DNA from: Dehalococcoides mccartyi
GTDB taxonomy: Bacteria; Chloroflexota; Dehalococcoidia; UBA2979
Reading direction: 5' to 3'
Length of the DNA stretch: 6,525 nt
Assembly (NCBI GenBank): GCA_945888895.1
Contig: CAMDAY010000126.1
Location: 1-6,525, forward strand
Shown: positions 1 through 3,614 of the stretch, piece after piece
How positions within the stretch are numbered: the stretch's first letter is position 1
How the letters are laid out: every line of letters starts with the position of its first letter
Translations under genes and position numbers: made by a program
The notes under the pieces: model-generated
The model's input: the letters and a program-made list of their open reading frames with translations, nothing else
The model's database searches: none
What the model was told of the DNA's origin: nothing

Positions 1-235
1 TGATCGACTCTCACTCGACATGGCGAATGGCCAGCGGTACACCTACGAGGTGATCAGCATGGCGCGCTACACGGTGGACACGATCCCGATGGGCGAGATC
101 CTCTATCCCGCCAGCCGTCCCCAGTCGGAGGAGTGGATCACTCTCATCACCTGCGGCGGCTCGATCGTGTACGGCGGTAACGGGTACGGCGACTACAACG
201 ACCGGGACATCGTTGTGATGAGGCGCATCTCCTAG
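1..235 (+). CDS. Sortase (peptidase C60 family), C-terminal part only
   Basis: The reading frame is open from base 2 to a TAG at 233-235, so the gene begins left of the window; 77 residues are visible. Sortases are extracytoplasmic cysteine transpeptidases that cleave a sorting signal and attach surface proteins to an acceptor. Seen here: the strand carrying the catalytic Cys in the context WITLITCGGS, then about 19 residues later the strand with the catalytic Arg in YNDRDIVVMRR. The spacing and order are those of the end of the sortase beta barrel. The preceding NGQRYTYEV fits the usual G-x-x-Y-x-Y-x-V strand. The catalytic His and the N-terminal membrane anchor would lie upstream and cannot be checked. 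The Met at 20-22 sits inside a conserved strand and is not the real start. The subclass (E/F-like) is uncertain. No substrate gene with an LPxTG-type signal is seen in the window. Confidence 0.85.
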   Translation, partial: DRLSLDMANGQRYTYEVISMARYTVDTIPMGEILYPASRPQSEEWITLITCGGSIVYGGNGYGDYNDRDIVVMRRIS

Positions 236-287
236 CTCCCAGCCCGCTGCAACGTTCGAGGCCAGTGCGCATAGGAAGCTCGGCCGC

Positions 288-293
288 TACGCT
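288..293 (+). promoter_or_regulatory. Possible -10 element for the riboswitch-terC transcript
   Basis: TACGCT at 288-293 matches the TAnnnT pattern and lies about eight bases before position 301, where the riboswitch aptamer starts. A transcript beginning at 300-302 would therefore carry the aptamer at its very 5' end, as is common for this class. I find no good TTGACA-like -35 at 16-18 bp upstream, so this is a weak call supported mainly by position. Confidence 0.25.
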
Positions 294-301
294 GGTAACG
301 A

Positions 302-417
302 CGAAGGGGAGTAGTCCCAACAAGCGGTCGCCGTCAGGACGGTCTTCGGACCCGGCACCGCTGTCCTGCAACTGCAGGGCGGACGAGACCTTCTGCGAAC
401 CAGTCGTTCACAGAAGG
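302..417 (+). promoter_or_regulatory. yybP-ykoY manganese riboswitch with expression platform
   Basis: The leader of the TerC gene shows the class hallmarks: GAAGGGGAGTAG at 303-314 at the 5' end and GACGAGACCTTC at 382-393 at the 3' end. Closing stem P1 pairs GAAGG (303-307) with CCTTC (389-393). A middle stem pairs GCGGT (324-328) with ACCGC (357-361). It encloses GTCGCCGTCA (327-336), a typical block of this family, and a cUUCGg hairpin (341-344 with 349-352). A further arm pairs CCTGC (365-369) with GCAGG (374-378). The class senses Mn2+ and commonly precedes TerC/Alx or MntP genes. In the expression platform, CCTTCTG (389-395) is perfectly complementary to CAGAAGG (411-417) at the ribosome-binding site. 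That 7-bp stem is extended by GAAC (397-400) with GTTC (406-409). Metal-stabilised P1 would therefore free the ribosome-binding site, a predicted translational ON switch. Family recognition is from motifs; the mechanism is inferred from complementarity. Confidence 0.9.
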
Positions 418-419
418 GA
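413..419 (+). promoter_or_regulatory. Shine-Dalgarno of the TerC gene, within the riboswitch anti-SD hairpin
   Basis: GAAGGGA at 413-419 is the only purine-rich stretch before the ATG at 432. The spacing of about 12 nt is somewhat long. Its first five bases lie in the strand that can pair with the 3' half of riboswitch stem P1 (389-395), which makes it the likely point of control. Confidence 0.6.
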
Positions 420-431
420 TCCCCACGCTCC

Positions 432-1448
432 ATGGATTTCATCCTCGCGCGTCTTGACCTGCAGGCGTGGCTCGCCTTCAACGCGTTCATCATCGCAATG
501 CTCGCGCTGGATCTGTTCGTGCTGCACCGCAATGCGCACGAAGTGTCGCTGCGAGAAGCAGCGATCACCAGCCTCGGCTGGATCCTGCTCGGGCTGAGTT
601 TCGGCGGCGTCCTCTGGTGGTTCCAGGGACCGACCACGGCCGGTGAATACTTCGCCGGCTACCTGATCGAGAAGAGCCTCTCGGTCGACAACATCTTCAT
701 CTTCGTGCTGATCTTCTCCTTCTTCGCGGTGCCTCCGGCATACCAGCACCGCGTGCTGTTCTGGGGCGTTGTGGGCGCGCTGGTGATGCGCGGCGCCTTC
801 ATCTTCGCGGGTGCGGCGCTCCTCGAGCGGTTCGACTGGATCCTGTACCTGTTCGGCGCGTTCCTGCTGTTCACCGCGTTCAAGATGCTGCGCCACAGCG
901 AGATGACGCTGGACCCGAAGCAGAACCGCGTGCTGCGACTCGTCGGCCGCCTCGTGCCGATGTCCGACCAGTACGACGGCCAGAAGCTGTTCAGCCGACG
1001 GAGCGGGAAGCTGATGGCGACGCCGCTCTTCGCCGTCCTCGTGATGGTGGAGACCACCCACCTGGTCTTCGCGGTGGACTCGATCCCGGCGATCTTCGCG
1101 GTCACGCGTGACCCGTTCATCGTCTACACGTCGAACGCCTTCGCGATCCTCGGACTGCGGGCGCTTTACTTCCTGCTTGCGGGTGTGGCGGACCGGTTCG
1201 TCTACCTGAAGACGGGGCTCGCGGTCATCCTCGCGTTCGTGGGCACGAAGATGCTCATCGTGGACTTCTACCATGTCCCGGTCTGGGCCTCGCTCAGTGT
1301 CATCGGCACCGTGCTCGCCGTCGCGCTCGGCGCATCGCTGTTCAGCGGCCGGCACCTCGACCCGGCGCACGATGCGCCACTGCCCGACCCGCTCGGCCTG
1401 TTGTCGAACGGCAGTGACCACGAGGACAGCGCACCACCGGAGCGGTAA
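432..1448 (+). CDS. TerC/Alx-family integral membrane protein, probable Mn2+ exporter
   Basis: The product is 338 residues, a usual length for the Alx/TerC family, with about nine hydrophobic segments (roughly residues 13-31, 46-64, 83-100, 107-130, 134-152, 197-217, 233-252, 258-276, 284-303). The signature acidic motifs in membrane segments are present: EKSLSVDNIF at 80-89, and ETTHLVFAVDSIPAIFAVT from 207 followed by DPFIVYTSNAFAILGLRALYF from 227. These Asp/Glu residues are thought to form the metal path. Homologues (E. coli Alx, Bacillus TerC-type proteins) are linked to manganese efflux or metalation of exported proteins, and the older name refers to tellurium resistance. The upstream yybP-ykoY riboswitch strongly favours a manganese role here. 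The hydrophilic tail (about residues 305-338) is charged, Pro-rich and unremarkable. The start is ATG 432, since the first membrane segment follows directly and the riboswitch-controlled ribosome-binding site lies just upstream. The metal specificity is inferred from regulation and family, not shown by the sequence. Confidence 0.93.
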   Translation: MDFILARLDLQAWLAFNAFIIAMLALDLFVLHRNAHEVSLREAAITSLGWILLGLSFGGVLWWFQGPTTAGEYFAGYLIEKSLSVDNIFIFVLIFSFFAVPPAYQHRVLFWGVVGALVMRGAFIFAGAALLERFDWILYLFGAFLLFTAFKMLRHSEMTLDPKQNRVLRLVGRLVPMSDQYDGQKLFSRRSGKLMATPLFAVLVMVETTHLVFAVDSIPAIFAVTRDPFIVYTSNAFAILGLRALYFLLAGVADRFVYLKTGLAVILAFVGTKMLIVDFYHVPVWASLSVIGTVLAVALGASLFSGRHLDPAHDAPLPDPLGLLSNGSDHEDSAPPER

Positions 1449-1465
1449 GCGCAGAACGGTGGTTG

Positions 1466-1573
1466 CTACGCCCCGCCCGACAGCACGTCGGCGCGGGGCG
1501 GCGCGCCCCAGGGGACGAACAACGTGAATTGCGCGCCCTCACCCGGCGTGCTCGCAACGTCTCGATTCCCTGG
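1466..1573 (-). pseudogene. Possible histidine-kinase C-terminal remnant
   Basis: In one minus-strand frame, open from 1573 to a TAG at 1466-1468, the peptide contains VASTPGEGAQFTLFVPW followed by a short Pro/Ala/Gly tail. This is very like the last beta strands of histidine-kinase ATPase domains, where S-x-P-G-x-G-[TA]-x-F-x-[LV] (the G2 box and final strand) ends in a Pro. The same frame has a stop at 1574-1576. No upstream frame shows the N, D/F or G1 boxes (no D-x-G-x-G or G-L-G-L), so no intact kinase is present. The rest may have been lost by deletion, or the match may be fortuitous. About 35 residues is a small basis. Confidence 0.35.
1469..1500. terminator. Strong GC hairpin downstream of the TerC gene, likely terminator
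   Basis: Starting 20 nt after the TerC stop codon, the left arm 1469-1481 pairs with the right arm 1487-1500. CGCCCCGC pairs with GCGGGGCG and CCGAC with GTCGG, with a single bulged C at 1492 and a five-base loop (AGCAC, 1482-1486), giving 13 base pairs. There is no T-tract on the plus strand, so it is not a classical intrinsic terminator. Many high-GC bacteria use such U-less hairpins or rely on Rho. The stem could stop or stabilise the terC transcript. It also overlaps the presumed histidine-kinase remnant on the minus strand. Confidence 0.5.
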
Positions 1574-1664
1574 TCAAGGTCGGAGGGAGATCGTCCGAGC
1601 AGGGGCTGGTTGCCGTTCATGGGACACTCCGGGGATCGGTGGTCGGTCTCCGCGCGGCGGCATC

Positions 1665-1742
1665 TCAACATCGGCCGCGTCGCAGGACATCGCGGTAGGC
1701 GCGAGGCCGCAACGTTCGCGTGATGTAGCCGCCAGCGCCCAT
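1665..1742 (-). pseudogene. Possible response-regulator receiver-domain remnant
   Basis: A short minus-strand stretch encodes MGAGGYITRTLRPRAYRDVL, ending at a TGA (1665-1667). It resembles the end of a receiver domain, where a G-A-x-G-Y-[IL]-x-K-P motif precedes the last helix. Here the usual conserved Lys-Pro pair is replaced by Arg-Thr. The frame continues upstream to the stop of the ASCH gene (1788) without the phospho-acceptor Asp region. Together with the kinase-like fragment that follows on the same strand, it suggests a decayed response regulator-kinase pair in the usual order. On its own the evidence is thin. Confidence 0.25.
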
Positions 1743-1787
1743 CGCGAGGGTGCGCAGGATACAACGAGCCAGCAGCCCGCCGAGCCG

Positions 1788-2378
1788 CTATTCGCTCGCG
1801 ACCTCGAGGCCCAGGAACGCGCGGCCTCGGGCACTGAGGCGGTAGCCCACCTCCAGGCTCTCGGTCAGGCCCAGCGCCTTCAGACGGCGCACGTCCGCCT
1901 TGAAGCGCACCAGCTCGCGGTCGAAGCGCTGGGCGAGGTCAGCGGCACGCGTCCCCTCGTGCTCCGCGATCGTGCGCAGTAGGTCCATCGTCCACGCGCC
2001 GCGTCCGCCGCCGTCCATCCGCGCGAGGCCGGCCGCGATCGTCACGTGGTCCTCGTCACTGAGCTCGCCGTTCGCGGCAAGCAGCGCCCGCTCGTCCTGC
2101 ACGTCGCCGCGATAGCGGAACCCGATGCGGTACAGATCGCCCTCGAACCCTTCGAGGTCTTCGAGCAGCTCGTTCGCGGAGTCGTAGCCCGCGGCGATCG
2201 CATCCGCGTCGTCCAACTGGGACGGCGCGATCACCTCGACCTCAGTCGCCTCGATGAAGCCGCCGGTGTACAGGCGGTAGATGCCACCGAGGCGCGCCTG
2301 CGGACGCTTCCACCGACGGACGGTGAGCGTGATCAGGCCGCGACGGATCGGCTCGTGGAACTGTTCGGCAAAGAGCAT
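1788..2378 (-). CDS. ASCH-domain protein with C-terminal winged-helix domain
   Basis: The product is 196 residues. Residues 1-90 match the ASCH fold (ASC-1 homology, a PUA-like beta barrel thought to bind RNA or nucleotides). A basic strand GLITLTVRRWKRP (14-26) is followed by GGIYRL (31-36), IEATEVEVI (42-50) and a D-A-x-A-x-G-Y helix start (58-65). Residues about 127-190 look like a small winged helix: WTMDLLRTIAEH, then RAADLAQRF, then FKADVRRLKALGLTESLE and GYRLSARGRAFL. The pairing of ASCH with this FKADVRKLK-type tail is one I recall from high-GC bacteria, where it is annotated only by domain. A role in RNA binding or regulation is an inference; no catalytic residues can be assigned. 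The ATG at 2376-2378 is chosen because the fold begins right there and the frame upstream runs antisense through the neighbour. No clear Shine-Dalgarno is seen. The gene lies 17 nt after the secreted-protein gene on the same strand, so translation may be coupled. Confidence 0.82.
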   Translation of the reverse strand: MLFAEQFHEPIRRGLITLTVRRWKRPQARLGGIYRLYTGGFIEATEVEVIAPSQLDDADAIAAGYDSANELLEDLEGFEGDLYRIGFRYRGDVQDERALLAANGELSDEDHVTIAAGLARMDGGGRGAWTMDLLRTIAEHEGTRAADLAQRFDRELVRFKADVRRLKALGLTESLEVGYRLSARGRAFLGLEVASE

Positions 2379-2395
2379 GTGATCAGTGTAGGCGG

Positions 2396-3457
2396 CTACC
2401 GGACGAGCGTGACCGCCGTGTTCGCGGCGATGCCCCCGGCGAACTTCGTGCGGAACGGCTCGTTCACGAACGTCGGGCCGTTGACCACAAACAGCACGAA
2501 CGCACCCGAGGCGTCCTGTGCCCACACGCCCTTCGCCTCCGCGACCTTCGCGGCTGCCTCGAGTTGGGCGACGGAGCCGCCCCCATACACGACCAGTGCC
2601 ATGCTGCCGGTGCCGAACCGCGGCGGCGTCGCGAACGTCCCCGTCCCCGGCGCGACCGGCGGTGGTGTCGAGGACGGCGTGGCCGAGAACATCCCGACGA
2701 GGCTCCCGCAGGCGGCGCTGCTGCTTTGCGCCACGAACGACCCACCTACGGCGGTCGGCGCACTCACGGCGGCGAGGCTGCCGGTCGGACTCGACTTCGC
2801 GAGGTAGGTGCCCCGCACCCACAGGGTCGCCGACACGCTGTCGCCGACGGTGAGCGGGTAGATGCACGATCCGGAGGTCGCCGTGATCGACACGCCGCTC
2901 ATCGAGCCGTCCGCGCTGGACCTGAACTGCACCGATCCCACGCCCACGCCATCGGTCGTGTACGCCTCGCCAGAGTACGTGGTGCTGGGCGCCACCTTCG
3001 CGGCGACCGGCTCCGGCACAGGGGTGCGCTCGGCCGTCCAGGTCGATCGATGACGCGGGCAGCTGGAGCCCTCGGCCGGGTCGGCGCTGTACGCGCCGAC
3101 GACGGACTGGTGGTCCGGCAGCGCGAAGTACGCCGCGATCGCCACGTTGTTCTGCACCCCCGTCGAGGCGGTCAGGGAGGCGAACTGCGCCTGTGCCGTC
3201 CCGGTGATCGAGGTCGAGGCGACCGTGATACCCGTCGAGCAGTTCACGCTGAACGGCCCCGGATAGGTCACCACGACCCGCACCGCTGAGGCATCGGCGT
3301 TCACCGTCACGACAATCGTCCCGCCGTCGCTCATCGTGCCGTTGTAGACGGCCCCGGCGGGCGGTGCGGCGGACGCGCTCCCCGGCGTCACCAGGAACGC
3401 GAGCATCCCGATCAGCAGCACGGCGCGCAACCGCCAGGGGATCGGAGACGCAGTCAC
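2396..3457 (-). CDS. Secreted protein with duplicated beta-rich domain and conserved C-terminal domain, function unknown
   Basis: The product is 353 residues from a GTG start (3455-3457), which has GGAGGAG five bases upstream. A frame-extending ATG at 3533-3535 would put 26 Arg-rich residues ahead of the signal peptide and lacks such a site. Residues 1-30 form a signal peptide: basic n-region ending WRLR, hydrophobic AVLLIGMLAFLVTP, cleavage probably after SASA. The mature part has two similar beta-rich units. The first, about 38-127, starts YNGTMSDGG and ends VVGAYSADP. The second, about 161-262, starts YSGEAYTTDG and ends LVGMFSATP. Each unit has a Cys near its middle (C73, C198) and one near or just after its end (C133, C250), so a disulfide in each is possible. 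A Ser/Thr/Pro linker (261-273) leads to a C-terminal domain (275-353) with GGGSVAQLEAAAK, GVWAQDASGAFVLFVV and an FVNEPFRTKFAGGIAANT block. I recall similar tails in secreted Chloroflexota proteins, without a known function. There is no LPxTG-like signal or C-terminal membrane helix, so it is probably released or loosely wall-associated. Confidence 0.85.
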   Translation of the reverse strand: MTASPIPWRLRAVLLIGMLAFLVTPGSASAAPPAGAVYNGTMSDGGTIVVTVNADASAVRVVVTYPGPFSVNCSTGITVASTSITGTAQAQFASLTASTGVQNNVAIAAYFALPDHQSVVGAYSADPAEGSSCPRHRSTWTAERTPVPEPVAAKVAPSTTYSGEAYTTDGVGVGSVQFRSSADGSMSGVSITATSGSCIYPLTVGDSVSATLWVRGTYLAKSSPTGSLAAVSAPTAVGGSFVAQSSSAACGSLVGMFSATPSSTPPPVAPGTGTFATPPRFGTGSMALVVYGGGSVAQLEAAAKVAEAKGVWAQDASGAFVLFVVNGPTFVNEPFRTKFAGGIAANTAVTLVR

Positions 3458-3462
3458 AGGGG

Positions 3463-3469
3463 CTCCTCC
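3463..3469 (-). promoter_or_regulatory. Shine-Dalgarno that fixes the GTG start of the secreted-protein gene
   Basis: Read on the minus strand this is GGAGGAG, five bases before the GTG at 3455-3457. It is the best ribosome-binding site on this strand in the window. It supports the GTG over the ATG 78 bases further upstream. Confidence 0.8.
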
Positions 3470-3604
3470 GCCGAGATCGGTGCGCTGACGGGTCGATTTC
3501 ACGGGGCGATGAGATGCGGGCCGAGCGTATCGCAACCGGTGCTTCCTCGCATTGGTTCATGGCCACTCGACTCGCTGATACGATGCCGAACGTTCGAGGG
3601 TTGC

Positions 3605-3610
3605 GGAGGG
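3605..3610 (+). promoter_or_regulatory. Shine-Dalgarno of the CoA-transferase gene
   Basis: GGAGGG at 3605-3610 lies four bases before the ATG at 3615. It agrees with the protein family start, because the characteristic L-x-G-x-R-V-x-[ED]-L strand begins at residue 2. Confidence 0.75.
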
Positions 3611-3614
3611 TTCC

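Larger units (their letters stand above)
1449..1787. other. Intergenic region without an intact gene between convergent genes
   Basis: These 339 bases separate the convergent TerC (+) and ASCH-domain (-) genes. They hold the GC hairpin at 1469-1500 and the two possible two-component fragments on the minus strand. Several open frames cross the region on both strands, but their translations are Arg/Ser/Pro-rich and look like out-of-frame GC-rich sequence. I see no tRNA, repeat array or inverted repeats of an insertion sequence. Confidence 0.6.
3458..3614. promoter_or_regulatory. Divergent promoter region
   Basis: These 157 bases separate the start codons of the secreted-protein gene (-) and the CoA-transferase gene (+), so both promoters should lie here. 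On the plus strand, TACGAT at 3579-3584 is a plausible -10, which would start transcription near 3591 with a leader of about 25 nt. No clear -35 is seen. On the minus strand, TACGCT (complement of 3524-3529) is a possible -10. A perfect 10-bp palindrome CGAACGTTCG at 3587-3596 covers the presumed plus-strand start point and could be an operator. All of this rests on short motifs. Confidence 0.4.

Noticed and set aside
1..235. A link between the sortase and the secreted protein as enzyme and substrate
   Set aside because: The secreted protein ends in a folded-looking domain with no LPxTG-like motif, hydrophobic helix or basic tail, so it is not a recognisable sortase substrate.
251..261. An 11-base word AACGTTCGAGG shared between the TerC leader (251-261) and the CoA-transferase leader (3589-3599), suggesting a shared operator
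   Set aside because: In a 6.5 kb window, several 11-base repeats are expected by chance, the flanks do not match, and only the second copy is a full palindrome.
408..1421. A 337-residue minus-strand open frame opposite the TerC gene
   Set aside because: It is a low-complexity Glu/Arg/His/Asp-rich translation, typical of the antisense frame of a GC-rich membrane-protein gene, whereas the plus strand encodes clear TerC motifs.
1524..1982. A plus-strand 152-residue open frame crossing the gap and the end of the ASCH gene
   Set aside because: It overlaps the ASCH coding region antisense, has no ribosome-binding site or recognisable motif, and its composition matches out-of-frame sequence.
3458..3535. 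An ATG at 3533-3535 extending the secreted protein by 26 residues
   Set aside because: The extension is Arg-rich, sits ahead of a normal signal peptide and lacks a Shine-Dalgarno, while the GTG at 3455-3457 has GGAGGAG at proper spacing.
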